A DNA stretch of 64,000 nucleotides, taken from assembly GCF_900105755.1 (NCBI RefSeq), contig NZ_FNTQ01000001.1, positions 7,688,001 to 7,752,000 on the forward strand, given 5' to 3'. How positions within the stretch are numbered: the first letter of the stretch is position 1; the number at the start of each line of letters is the position of its first letter. This stretch comes from Streptomyces sp. Ag109_O5-10 (GTDB lineage: Bacteria > Actinomycetota > Actinomycetes > Streptomycetales > Streptomycetaceae). The position numbers and the translations under genes are program-made. Shown piece after piece: positions 26,130-37,393 of this stretch. Under the pieces are notes generated by a model. That model saw only the letters and a program-made list of their open reading frames with translations. It had not been told where the DNA came from and ran no database searches.

Positions 26130-26696
26130 GTGGCTTCCACGAACGACCTCAAGAACGGCCTGGTGCTCAAGCTCGAAGGCGGCCAGCTCTGGTCCGTCGT
26201 CGAGTTCCAGCACGTCAAGCCCGGCAAGGGCCCCGCCTTCGTGCGCACCAAGCTCAAGAACGTGCTGTCCGGCAAGGTGGTCGACAAGACCTTCAACGCC
26301 GGCGTCAAGGTCGAGACGGCCACTGTCGACAAGCGCGACATGCAGTTCTCGTACATGGACGGCGAGTACTTCGTCTTCATGGACATGGACACGTACGACC
26401 AGCTGCACATCGACCGGAAGACCGTCGGCGACGCCGCGAACTTCCTGATCGAGGGCTTCACGGCCGTCGTCGCCCAGCACGAGGGCGAGGTGCTCTTCGT
26501 CGAGCTTCCGGCCGCCGTCGAGCTGACCATCCAGGAGACCGAGCCGGGCGTCCAGGGCGACCGCTCCACCGGCGGCACCAAGCCGGCCACCCTGGAGACC
26601 GGCCACCAGATCCAGGTCCCGCTCTTCATCACGACCGGTGAGAAGATCAAGGTCGACACCCGCACGAGCGACTACCTCGGCCGGGTGAACAGCTAA
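26130..26696 (+). CDS. efp: Elongation factor P
   Basis: Relieves ribosome stalling at polyproline stretches. 188 aa in three beta-barrel domains, ending TSDYLGRVNS. The tip loop reads VKPGKGPAF with K33 at the position modified in other bacteria. The palindromic PGKGP loop is typical of the actinobacterial subfamily, reported to work without lysine modification (family knowledge). No epmA/B-type gene is nearby. GTG start at 26130 with CAGGAGA upstream; nusB follows after two bases. Confidence 0.96.
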   Translation: MASTNDLKNGLVLKLEGGQLWSVVEFQHVKPGKGPAFVRTKLKNVLSGKVVDKTFNAGVKVETATVDKRDMQFSYMDGEYFVFMDMDTYDQLHIDRKTVGDAANFLIEGFTAVVAQHEGEVLFVELPAAVELTIQETEPGVQGDRSTGGTKPATLETGHQIQVPLFITTGEKIKVDTRTSDYLGRVNS

Positions 26697-26698
26697 CC

Positions 26699-27130
26699 GT
26701 GGCTGCCCGCAACACGGCCCGCAAGCGAGCCTTCCAGATCCTCTTCGAGGGCGACCAGCGCGGGGCCGACGTCCTGACCGTGCTCGCGGACTGGATCCGG
26801 CTCTCCAGGGACGACACCCGGCAGCCGCCGGTGAGCGAGTACACGATGCAGCTGGTCGAGGGCTACGCCGAGCACACCACGCGTATCGACGAGCTGATCG
26901 CGCAGTACGCGGTCGGCTGGACGCTGGACCGGATGCCGGTCGTCGACCGCAACATCCTGCGCCTCGGCGCGTACGAGCTGATCTGGGTCGACGAGACGCC
27001 GGACGCCGTCGTCCTCGACGAGATGGTGCAGCTCGCGAAGGAGTTCTCCACGGACGAGTCGCCCTCGTTCGTGAACGGGCTTCTGGGGCGCCTGAAGGAG
27101 CTGAAGCCGTCGCTGCGCCGCGAGGCGTGA
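26699..27130 (+). CDS. nusB: Transcription antitermination protein NusB
   Basis: 143 aa, all-helical. With NusE/S10 it forms the antitermination complex on boxA RNA of rRNA operons. Recognisable segments are ARKRAFQILFEGDQRG, WTLDRMPVVDRNILRLGAYEL and DESPSFVNGLLGRL. GTG start two bases after the efp stop; the efp-nusB pair is conserved in actinobacteria. Confidence 0.94.
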   Translation: MAARNTARKRAFQILFEGDQRGADVLTVLADWIRLSRDDTRQPPVSEYTMQLVEGYAEHTTRIDELIAQYAVGWTLDRMPVVDRNILRLGAYELIWVDETPDAVVLDEMVQLAKEFSTDESPSFVNGLLGRLKELKPSLRREA

Positions 27131-27140
27131 GCCGACGAGA

Positions 27141-27183
27141 CGCCGGAGGGCCTGCAGCGTGCCTCGCTGCAGGCCCTCCGGCG
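27141..27183 (+). terminator. Perfect 19-bp hairpin after nusB
   Basis: Arms 27141-27159 and 27165-27183 are perfect reverse complements with a 5-base loop (TGCCT), ten bases after the nusB stop. Strong terminator for the efp-nusB operon. Confidence 0.75.
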
Positions 27184-27231
27184 TTCGTGTGCCCAGTGGG
27201 GTGGGTGGTGCGGTGGCAGGGCGGCTGCGGG

Positions 27232-27312
27232 CCGTGTGGGGCCTGTCGCGCAGTTCCTCCCCCAGCCGTCGGCCAGGGGGTACCTCAGCGCCCCTTGGTC
27301 GGGCGGGCAACC
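27232..27312. repeat. Degenerate copy of the GCGCAGTTCCCCGCGCCCC repeat family
   Basis: TGTCGCGCAGTTCCTCCCCC, then CAGGGGGTACCTCAGCGCCCCTT, resembles the hairpin-type repeat seen intact at 63089, but with substitutions and a broken stem. It lies between the nusB and bldD terminators; nothing else is visible in this gap. Confidence 0.5.
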
Positions 27313-27345
27313 GTCGCCCACCGGGGGAAGGGCGATGACAAAAGA

Positions 27346-27387
27346 CGCCGGGGTGGCCGGAACCGTCGAGTTCCGGCCACCCCGGCG
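27346..27387 (-). terminator. 18-bp hairpin terminator after bldD
   Basis: Arms 27346-27363 and 27370-27387 are perfect 18-base reverse complements with a CGTCGA loop. On the minus strand the stem is followed by TCTTTTGTC, a short U-rich tail. It is located 28 bases after the bldD stop codon. Confidence 0.75.
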
Positions 27388-27415
27388 GCACGTTTCTGCT
27401 CAGTCGTGGTGCGGG

Positions 27416-27919
27416 TCAGGCCTCTTCGTGGCTGGCCACCGCGCGGCGGGCGTCCGCGTCCAGGACGCCCCAGCTGATCAGCTGCTCGGTGAGGACCGAG
27501 GGGGACTGGTCATAGATGACGGCCAGTGTGCGCAGGTCGTCCTGGCGGATCGACAGCACCTTGCCGTTGTAGTCACCGCGCTGGGACTGGATCGTCGCCG
27601 CGTAGCGCTGCAGGGGTCCCGCCTTCTCGGCCGGCACGTTGGCCAGCCGCTCCAGGTCGAGGACCAGCTTCGGCGGGGGCTCGGCGGCACCGCCGGGCGT
27701 CGTGCCGGGCAGGAGCTCCTGCACCGGGACCCCGTAGAAATCCGCCAACTCTGCAAGGCGCTGTACGGTCACGGCACGGTCGCCGCGCTCGTACGAACCG
27801 ACCACCACGGCCTTCCAGCGACCCTGGGACTTCTCCTCGACACCGTGGAGGGAAAGGCCCTGCTGGGTGCGGATGGCCCGGAGCTTGGCCCCGAGCTGTT
27901 TGGCGTATTCGCTGGACAT
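27416..27919 (-). CDS. bldD: Developmental master regulator BldD
   Basis: 167-residue repressor of sporulation genes in Streptomyces. The N-terminal XRE-type HTH spans about residues 8-70 (LRAIRTQQGLSLHGVEE..GSYERGDRAVT). The C-terminal domain carries the cyclic-di-GMP signature exactly as known for BldD: R114-G-D116 and R125-Q-D-D128 (RGDYNGKVLSIRQDD). Binding of a c-di-GMP tetramer dimerises BldD and activates DNA binding (established for S. coelicolor/venezuelae). ATG at 27919 with GGGGAG upstream. Two BldD-box-like palindromes lie 58-85 bases upstream, fitting autorepression. Confidence 0.98.
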   Translation of the reverse strand: MSSEYAKQLGAKLRAIRTQQGLSLHGVEEKSQGRWKAVVVGSYERGDRAVTVQRLAELADFYGVPVQELLPGTTPGGAAEPPPKLVLDLERLANVPAEKAGPLQRYAATIQSQRGDYNGKVLSIRQDDLRTLAVIYDQSPSVLTEQLISWGVLDADARRAVASHEEA

Positions 27920-27976
27920 ATAGCTCCCCGGACACTGTGTCGACGCGGCCGGCCTTGGTTCCTGCCGCGCGGCTGG

Positions 27977-28004
27977 TAACTCACTGTGAGGTTACGCAGC
28001 GTTA
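27977..28004. promoter_or_regulatory. Two adjacent BldD boxes upstream of bldD
   Basis: 27992-28004 reads TTACGCAGCGTTA, a perfect match to the BldD consensus TNACNC(A/T)GNGTNA. 27977-27989 reads TAACTCACTGTGA, with one mismatch. Their centres are 15 bp apart. Direct autoregulation of bldD through two sites in its promoter is known in S. coelicolor. Confidence 0.75.
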
Positions 28005-28138
28005 CTCTGCTGCGTCAAGCCGAATGGTCCGCACCGACTCTTCCGTGGGAGCGATGACCGATTACGCCAGGGGGGTGATCGGAGGCCTCTCGGTCACCTG
28101 CTACGGTGGATGGCGCAAATCCGACGTCCTTTAAGGTC

Positions 28139-28152
28139 CGTCCCGTGAGGCG
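28139..28152 (+). promoter_or_regulatory. PyrR-binding loop in the pyrR leader RNA
   Basis: The RNA CGUCCCGUGAGGCG agrees at 12 of 14 positions with the PyrR-binding consensus ARUCCNGNGAGGYU from Bacillus. Flanking UCCG (28137-28140) and CGGA (28151-28154) can pair to present it as a loop. The pyrR ribosome-binding site GAGAAGGGGG (28154-28163) follows immediately and no terminator hairpin intervenes. This suggests translational rather than attenuation control, as shown for mycobacterial PyrR (family knowledge; inference here). Confidence 0.65.
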
Positions 28153-28172
28153 GAGAAGGGGGTCCGTTTCGT

Positions 28173-28772
28173 ATGGACAAGCAGGAAAAGCCGGACCAGC
28201 AGGAAACGCCCGACACCGCGGTGCGGGCATCCGACGCGCGGCCCGTTCTCGAGGGCCCGGACATCGCGCGGGTCCTGACCCGCATCGCCCACGAGATCGT
28301 GGAGCGCGCCAAGGGCGCCGACGACGTGGTGCTCCTCGGCATCCCGACCCGCGGTGTCTTCCTCGCCCAGCGGCTCGCCGCCAAGCTGGAGCAGATCACC
28401 GACCGCAAGATGCCCGTCGGTTCGCTCGACATCACCATGTACCGCGACGACCTGCGCATGCACCCACCGCGTGCGCTGGCCCGCACCGAGATTCCCGGTG
28501 ACGGCATCGACGGCAGGCTCGTGATCCTCGTCGACGACGTGCTCTTCTCCGGCCGCACCATCCGCGCCGCCCTCGACGCCCTGAACGACATCGGGCGCCC
28601 CCGCGCGGTCCAGCTGGCGGTCCTCGTCGACCGCGGCCACCGCGAACTGCCCATCCGCGCCGACTACGTCGGCAAGAACCTCCCCACGTCGTTGCGGGAG
28701 ACGGTCAAGGTCCTGCTCGCCGAGGAGGACGGTCGCGACACCGTGCTGCTCGGCGCGAAGCCGACCCCGTAG
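28173..28772 (+). CDS. pyrR: Bifunctional PyrR: pyr operon RNA-binding regulator / uracil phosphoribosyltransferase
   Basis: 199 aa. Type I PRTase fold with the PRPP signature VILVDDVLFSGRTIRAAL, a basic RNA-binding face and the family segment GIPTRGVFLAQRL. The N-terminal ~30 residues (EKPDQQETPDTAVRASD) are an actinobacterial extension. It senses UMP/UTP and binds pyr mRNA. ATG at 28173 follows a candidate PyrR-binding loop, so it probably regulates its own translation and that of the genes behind it. pyrB follows after 85 bases. Confidence 0.95.
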   Translation: MDKQEKPDQQETPDTAVRASDARPVLEGPDIARVLTRIAHEIVERAKGADDVVLLGIPTRGVFLAQRLAAKLEQITDRKMPVGSLDITMYRDDLRMHPPRALARTEIPGDGIDGRLVILVDDVLFSGRTIRAALDALNDIGRPRAVQLAVLVDRGHRELPIRADYVGKNLPTSLRETVKVLLAEEDGRDTVLLGAKPTP

Positions 28773-28857
28773 CAGGCGTAAGGACCCGCACCGCCCCGGT
28801 GCGCCCACGCCTGCCCGCAATCTCCCGATATGTGAACTTCCTTACGGAGCCTGACAG

Positions 28858-29838
28858 ATGCAGCGTCATCTCATCTCGGCCGCCGACCTCACCCGCGACG
28901 ACGCCGTCCTGATCCTCGACACCGCCGAGGAGATGGCCCGGGTCGCCGACCGGCCGATCAAGAAGCTGCCGACCCTGCGCGGCCGCACCGTCGTCAACCT
29001 CTTCTTCGAGGACTCGACCCGCACCCGGATCTCCTTCGAGGCCGCCGAGAAGCGCCTCTCCGCCGACGTCATCAACTTCACCGCCAAGGGGTCCAGCGTC
29101 TCCAAAGGCGAGTCCCTGAAGGACACCGCGCAGACCCTGGAGGCGATGGGCGTCGACGCGGTCGTCATCCGGCACGGCGCCTCCGGGGCGCCCTACCGGC
29201 TGGCCACCTCCGGCTGGATCGACGCGGCCGTGATCAACGCAGGCGACGGCACCCACCAGCACCCCACCCAGGCCCTCCTGGACGCCTTCACCATGCGCCG
29301 CCGCCTGGTGGGCCGGGACGCCGGGACGGGGCAGGACCTGGCCGGCAAGCGCATCACCATCGTCGGCGACGTCCTGCACAGCCGGGTCGCCCGTTCCAAC
29401 GTCGACCTGCTGCACACCCTCGGCGCCGAGGTCACCCTGGTCGCCCCGCCCACCCTGGTACCGGTCGGGGTCGAGCGGTGGCCGTGCGAGGTGTCGTACG
29501 ACCTCGACGCCGTACTGCCCAAGTCCGACGCCGTGATGATGCTGCGCGTCCAGCGCGAGCGCATGAACGCGGCGTTCTTCCCCACCGAGCGCGAGTACTC
29601 GCGGCGCTACGGCCTCGACGGCGAGCGCATGGCGAGGATGCCCGAGCACGCCATCGTGATGCACCCCGGCCCGATGGTCCGCGGCATGGAGATCACCGCC
29701 GAGGTCGCCGACTCCGAGCGCTGCACCGTCGTCGAGCAGGTCGCAAACGGAGTCTCCATCCGGATGGCGGTTCTGTACCTCCTGCTCGGCGGCAACGAAC
29801 CCGCCGTCAGCCACGCCCGCACCACCGAGGAGAAGTAA
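28858..29838 (+). CDS. pyrB: Aspartate carbamoyltransferase catalytic subunit
   Basis: Joins carbamoyl phosphate and aspartate, the committed step of pyrimidine synthesis. 326 aa with the carbamoyl-phosphate motif FFEDSTRTR, the SSVSKGESL loop, HPTQALLD and a C-terminal HPGPMVRG. No pyrI regulatory subunit gene is present, as usual in actinobacteria. The upstream ACGGAG sequence supports the ATG at 28858. Confidence 0.97.
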   Translation: MQRHLISAADLTRDDAVLILDTAEEMARVADRPIKKLPTLRGRTVVNLFFEDSTRTRISFEAAEKRLSADVINFTAKGSSVSKGESLKDTAQTLEAMGVDAVVIRHGASGAPYRLATSGWIDAAVINAGDGTHQHPTQALLDAFTMRRRLVGRDAGTGQDLAGKRITIVGDVLHSRVARSNVDLLHTLGAEVTLVAPPTLVPVGVERWPCEVSYDLDAVLPKSDAVMMLRVQRERMNAAFFPTEREYSRRYGLDGERMARMPEHAIVMHPGPMVRGMEITAEVADSERCTVVEQVANGVSIRMAVLYLLLGGNEPAVSHARTTEEK

Positions 29839-29843
29839 GACCC

Positions 29844-31130
29844 ATGAGCAAGATCCTGATCCGTGGTGCGAAGGTGCTCGGCGGTGAGCCGCAGGACGTC
29901 CTGATCGACGGCGAGGTCGTCGAGGCGGTCGGCTCCGGGCTGTCCGCCGAGGGCGCCGAGGTCGTCGAGGCCGCCGGGAAGGTGCTGCTGCCGGGCCTGG
30001 TCGACCTGCACACCCACCTGCGCGAGCCGGGGCGCGAGGACTCCGAGACGGTCCTCACCGGCACCCGCGCCGCGGCGAGCGGCGGCTACACGGCCGTGTT
30101 CGCCATGGCCAACACCTTCCCGGTCGCCGACACCGCCGGCGTCGTCGAGCAGGTCTACCGGCTCGGCCGGGAGCACGGCTACTGCGACGTCCAGCCCATC
30201 GGCGCCGTCACCGTCGGCCTGGAGGGCAGGAAGCTCGCCGAGCTGGGCGCCATGCACGAGTCGGCCGCCGGGGTCACCGTCTTCTCCGACGACGGCAAGT
30301 GCGTCGACGACGCCGTGATCATGCGCCGCGCCCTGGAGTACGTGAAGGCCTTCGGCGGGGTCGTGGCCCAGCACGCCCAGGAGCCGCGGCTGACCGAGGG
30401 CGCCCAGATGAACGAGGGCGTCGTCTCCGCCGAGCTGGGGCTCGGGGGCTGGCCCGCCGTCGCCGAGGAGTCGATCATCGCGCGCGACGTGCTGCTCGCC
30501 GAGCACGTCGGCTCCCGCGTCCACATCTGCCACCTCTCGACCGCCGGCTCGGTCGAGATCGTGCGCTGGGCCAAGTCCCGGGGCATCGACGTCACGGCCG
30601 AGGTCACCCCGCACCACCTGCTCCTCACCGACGAGCTGGTCCGGTCGTACAACCCGGTCTACAAGGTCAACCCGCCGCTGCGCACCGAACGGGACGTCCT
30701 GGCCCTGCGCGAGGCCCTCGCGGACGGCACGATCGACATCGTCGCCACCGACCACGCCCCGCACCCGCACGAGGACAAGGACTGCGAGTGGGCCGCGGCC
30801 GCCATGGGGATGGTGGGCCTGGAGACCGCGCTGTCGGTGGTGCAGGAGACCATGGTCGACACGGGCCTGCTGACCTGGGCCGGCGTCGCCGACCGCATGT
30901 CCGTCAAGCCCGCGCGGATCGGACAGGCCGCCGGTCACGGCCGCCCCGTCTCGGCAGGCGAGCCCGCCAACCTCACCCTGGTCGACACGGAATACCGTGG
31001 CCTGGTGGACCCCGCGGGCTTCGCCTCGCGCAGCCGCAACACCCCGTACGAGGGACGCGAGCTGCCGGGCCGTGTCACCCACACGTGGCTGCGGGGCAAG
31101 GCGACGCTCGTGGACGGGAAGCTGACGTGA
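29844..31130 (+). CDS. pyrC: Dihydroorotase
   Basis: Type I dihydroorotase of 428 aa. Zinc ligands in DLHTHLREPG, the metal-binding region around VAQHAQEPRL and HICHLSTAGS, and the catalytic Asp in ATDHAPHPHEDK are all present. The ATG at 29844 is five bases after the pyrB stop; the open frame upstream overlaps pyrB. The stop overlaps the next gene's GTG by four bases. Confidence 0.96.
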   Translation: MSKILIRGAKVLGGEPQDVLIDGEVVEAVGSGLSAEGAEVVEAAGKVLLPGLVDLHTHLREPGREDSETVLTGTRAAASGGYTAVFAMANTFPVADTAGVVEQVYRLGREHGYCDVQPIGAVTVGLEGRKLAELGAMHESAAGVTVFSDDGKCVDDAVIMRRALEYVKAFGGVVAQHAQEPRLTEGAQMNEGVVSAELGLGGWPAVAEESIIARDVLLAEHVGSRVHICHLSTAGSVEIVRWAKSRGIDVTAEVTPHHLLLTDELVRSYNPVYKVNPPLRTERDVLALREALADGTIDIVATDHAPHPHEDKDCEWAAAAMGMVGLETALSVVQETMVDTGLLTWAGVADRMSVKPARIGQAAGHGRPVSAGEPANLTLVDTEYRGLVDPAGFASRSRNTPYEGRELPGRVTHTWLRGKATLVDGKLT

Positions 31131-31696
31131 CACCTCTGATCCTGCTGGCCGACGAGAAGAAGTCGGCCGCGGTCACCGACTGGTCCGCCCGCATCGGCTG
31201 GCTGGTCGGCCTCGCCCTCTTCGTCGCGCTCGTCTACTGGCTGATGCGCGAGGGCTGGAAGTGGCGCGGCACCCTCCAGGGCGACCTCCCGGAGCTGCCC
31301 AGCGCGCCGGACGACCCCGGTGCCGTGAGACTGACGATGAGCGGCCGCTACCACGGCTCCACCACCGCCGGGCAGTGGCTGGACCGCATCGTGGCCCGCG
31401 GTCTCGGCTCCCGCAGCCGGGTCGAGCTCACCCTGACCGACGCGGGCCTGGACGTCGTACGCCCCGGCGCGACCGACTTCTTCATCCCCGCCGACGCGCT
31501 CCGCGAAGCCCTGCTCGGCAAGGGCATCGCGGGCAAGGTCCTCACCGAGGGCGGACTCCTCGTGGTGACCTGGCAGCACGGCGACCGGCTGATCGACTCC
31601 GGATTCCGCTCCGACCAGGCGGCCGAGCACACCGAGTGGGTCGACGCCGTCAACTCCATGATCAAGACACCCAGCACGGAAGGCGCCGAACGATGA
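31127..31696 (+). CDS. PH-domain-like single-span membrane protein of the pyr operon
   Basis: 189 aa. A short N-terminus, one transmembrane helix (IGWLVGLALFVALVYWLM), then a soluble beta-rich domain resembling bacterial PH-like domains (GAVRLTMSGRYHGST, FFIPADALREALLG, LLVVTWQHGDRLIDSGF). A protein of this kind sits between pyrC and carA in mycobacteria as well (family knowledge), so it is a stable part of the actinobacterial pyrimidine operon, but its role is unknown. It overlaps both neighbours by four bases. Confidence 0.85.
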   Translation: MTPLILLADEKKSAAVTDWSARIGWLVGLALFVALVYWLMREGWKWRGTLQGDLPELPSAPDDPGAVRLTMSGRYHGSTTAGQWLDRIVARGLGSRSRVELTLTDAGLDVVRPGATDFFIPADALREALLGKGIAGKVLTEGGLLVVTWQHGDRLIDSGFRSDQAAEHTEWVDAVNSMIKTPSTEGAER

Positions 31697-32827
31697 CGAC
31701 CTCCACCAGGGGAACCGGCAAGGTTCCCGCCGTACTCGTCCTGGAGGACGGCCGGATCTTCCGCGGCCGCGCCTACGGGGCCGTGGGGGAGACCTTCGGC
31801 GAGGCCGTCTTCTCCACCGGAATGACCGGCTACCAGGAGACCCTGACCGACCCGTCGTACGACCGCCAGATCGTGGTCGCCACCGCCCCGCAGATCGGCA
31901 ACACGGGGTGGAACGACGAGGACGACGAGTCCAGCCGCATCTGGGTCTCCGGTTACGTCGTGCGCGACCCCGCGCGCGTGCCCTCCAACTGGCGCGCCAA
32001 GCGGTCGCTGGACGAGGAACTGGTCGCGCAGGGCGTGGTCGGCATCTCCGGGATCGACACCCGCGCCCTCACCCGCCACCTCCGCGAGCGCGGCTCGATG
32101 CGCGCCGGCGTCTTCTCCGGCGAGGCGATCGCCACCGACGCCGAGCTCCTCGCGCGCGTGCAGGCCCAGCCGCACATGAAGGGCGCCTCGCTGTACGAGG
32201 AGGTCGCCACCAAGGAGGCGTACGTGGTCCCCGCGGTCGGGGAGAAGCGGTTCACCGTCGCCGCCATCGACCTCGGCATCAAGGGCATGACCCCGCAGCG
32301 GATGGCCGAGCGCGGCATCGAGGTGCACGTGCTGCCCGCCACCGCCACCGAGGACGACGTGTACGCCGTCTCCCCGGACGGCGTGTTCTTCTCCAACGGC
32401 CCCGGCGACCCGGCCACGGCCGAAGGACCGGTGGCCCTGATGACCGCCGTGCTGGCGCGGAAGACCCCGCTCTTCGGCATCTGCTTCGGCAACCAGATCC
32501 TCGGCCGCGCGCTCGGCTTCGGCACCTACAAGCTGAAGTACGGCCACCGGGGCATCAACCAGCCGGTCCAGGACCGGACGACCGGCAAGGTCGAGGTCAC
32601 CGCGCACAACCACGGCTTCGCCGTCGACGCGCCGCTCGACAAGGTCAGCGACACGAAGTTCGGCCGCGCCGAGGTCTCGCACGTCTGCCTCAACGACGAC
32701 GTCGTGGAGGGGCTGCAGCTGCTCGACCAGCCGGCCTTCTCCGTCCAGTACCACCCCGAAGCGGCAGCCGGCCCGCACGACGCCGCCTACCTGTTCGACC
32801 GCTTCGTTTCCCTGATGGAGGGCCAGC

Positions 32828-32835
<8 letters not shown>
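31693..32835 (+). CDS. carA: Carbamoyl-phosphate synthase small (glutaminase) subunit
   Basis: 380 aa. It hydrolyses glutamine and channels ammonia to CarB. The class I amidotransferase domain has catalytic C264 in FGICFGNQ and the His/Glu of QYHPEAAAGPHD. The N-terminal domain has GMTGYQETLTDPSY. ATG overlaps the preceding stop; the last codons overlap the carB GTG by eight bases. Confidence 0.97.
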
Positions 32836-36139
<3,304 letters not shown>

Positions 36140-36159
36140 GAGGCCGTAGTGAGGCTGCG

Positions 36160-36260
36160 GGCCGGTTGCGGCTGGTCGCGCCCACGCGGCGGAGCCGCAG
36201 ATTGAGCACTGCCCCGCGCCCCTTCAGGGCGCTCCGCTGAGGGGGGACTCCGGAGACGGC
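36160..36260. repeat. Dispersed repeat with GGCTGGTCGCGCCCACGCGG and CCCCGCGCCCCTTCAGGG
   Basis: Between carB and pyrD the sequence GGTTGCGGCTGGTCGCGCCC-ACGCGGCGGAGCCGC is followed by CCCCGCGCCCCTTCAGGGCGC. This is a second form of the dispersed Streptomyces hairpin repeats, sharing the CCCCGCGCCCCT(TT)CAGGG part with the copies at 63089 and 54496. It may weaken transcription between carB and pyrD. Confidence 0.55.
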
Positions 36261-36286
36261 GTCCCCCCTCCGTATGAGGACCACTG

Positions 36287-37393
36287 ATGTACAAGATCTT
36301 CTTCCAGCTCGTCTTCCGGCGGATGGATCCCGAAGCCGCCCACCACCTCGCCTTCCGATGGATCCGGCTCGCCGCCCGGATCCCGGTGCTGCGCACCTTC
36401 GTTGCCGCCGCCTTGGCTCCCCGCTACAAGGAGCTGCGCACCGAGGCCTTCGGGCTGCGGATGCACGGGCCGTTCGGGCTGGCGGCCGGGTTCGACAAGA
36501 ACGCGGTGGCGATCGACGGGATGTCGATGCTCGGGTTCGACCACGTCGAGATCGGGACCGTGACCGGGGAGGCGCAGCCCGGCAACCCCCGCAAGCGGAT
36601 GTTCCGGCTCGTCGCCGACCGGGCGCTGATCAACCGGATGGGGTTCAACAACGACGGCTCGTTGACCGTCGCCGCGCGGCTGGCGACCCGTCAGGCCGTG
36701 TTCAGGACCGTCGTGGGCGTCAACATCGGCAAGACCAAGGCCGTACCGGAGGCCGAGGCCGTCGGCGACTACGTGAAGTCCGCCGAGCGGCTCGCGCCGT
36801 ACGCGGACTACCTGGTCGTGAACGTGTCGTCGCCGAACACGCCGGGCCTGCGCAACCTCCAGGCCGTCGATCACCTCCGCCCGCTGCTGACGGCCGTGCG
36901 CGAGGCCGCCGACCGCGTGGCGGCGAACCGCCGGGTGCCGCTCCTGGTGAAGATCGCGCCGGACCTCGCCGACGAGGACGTCGACGCCGTCGCGGACCTG
37001 GCCGTGGAGCTGGGTCTCGACGGGATCATCGCCACCAACACGACGATCGCGCGCGAGGGGCTCGGGCTGCGGTCGGATCCCGCCCTGGTGAAGGAGACCG
37101 GAGGGCTCTCCGGGGCACCGCTCAAGGCGCGCTCCCTGGAGGTGCTGCGGCGGCTGTACGCGCGCGTGGGCGACCGCATCACCCTGGTCGGCGTCGGCGG
37201 TGTCGAGGACGCCGAGGACGCCTGGCAGCGCATCCTCGCCGGTGCCACGCTGGTCCAGGGTTACAGCGCCTTCGTCTACCAGGGCCCCTTCTGGAGCCGC
37301 GCCGTTCACAAGGGCCTCGCCGCCCGCCTGCGCACCAGTCCGTACGCCACCCTCGCCGACGCGGTCGGCGCCGACGTGAGGAAGACCGTATGA
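36287..37393 (+). CDS. pyrD: Dihydroorotate dehydrogenase (quinone), class 2
   Basis: Membrane-associated FMN enzyme oxidising dihydroorotate with quinone as acceptor. 368 aa. The N-terminal ~40 residues form the amphipathic helix pair typical of class 2 (YKIFFQLVFRRMDPEAAHHLAFRW). The FMN barrel includes GLAAGFDKNA, GFNNDGS, NVSSPNTPGLRNLQ with the catalytic Ser, and VGVGGVEDAEDAWQRILAGATLVQ. ATG overlaps nothing upstream; TGAGGA precedes it. The stop overlaps the pyrF ATG by four bases. Confidence 0.96.
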   Translation: MYKIFFQLVFRRMDPEAAHHLAFRWIRLAARIPVLRTFVAAALAPRYKELRTEAFGLRMHGPFGLAAGFDKNAVAIDGMSMLGFDHVEIGTVTGEAQPGNPRKRMFRLVADRALINRMGFNNDGSLTVAARLATRQAVFRTVVGVNIGKTKAVPEAEAVGDYVKSAERLAPYADYLVVNVSSPNTPGLRNLQAVDHLRPLLTAVREAADRVAANRRVPLLVKIAPDLADEDVDAVADLAVELGLDGIIATNTTIAREGLGLRSDPALVKETGGLSGAPLKARSLEVLRRLYARVGDRITLVGVGGVEDAEDAWQRILAGATLVQGYSAFVYQGPFWSRAVHKGLAARLRTSPYATLADAVGADVRKTV

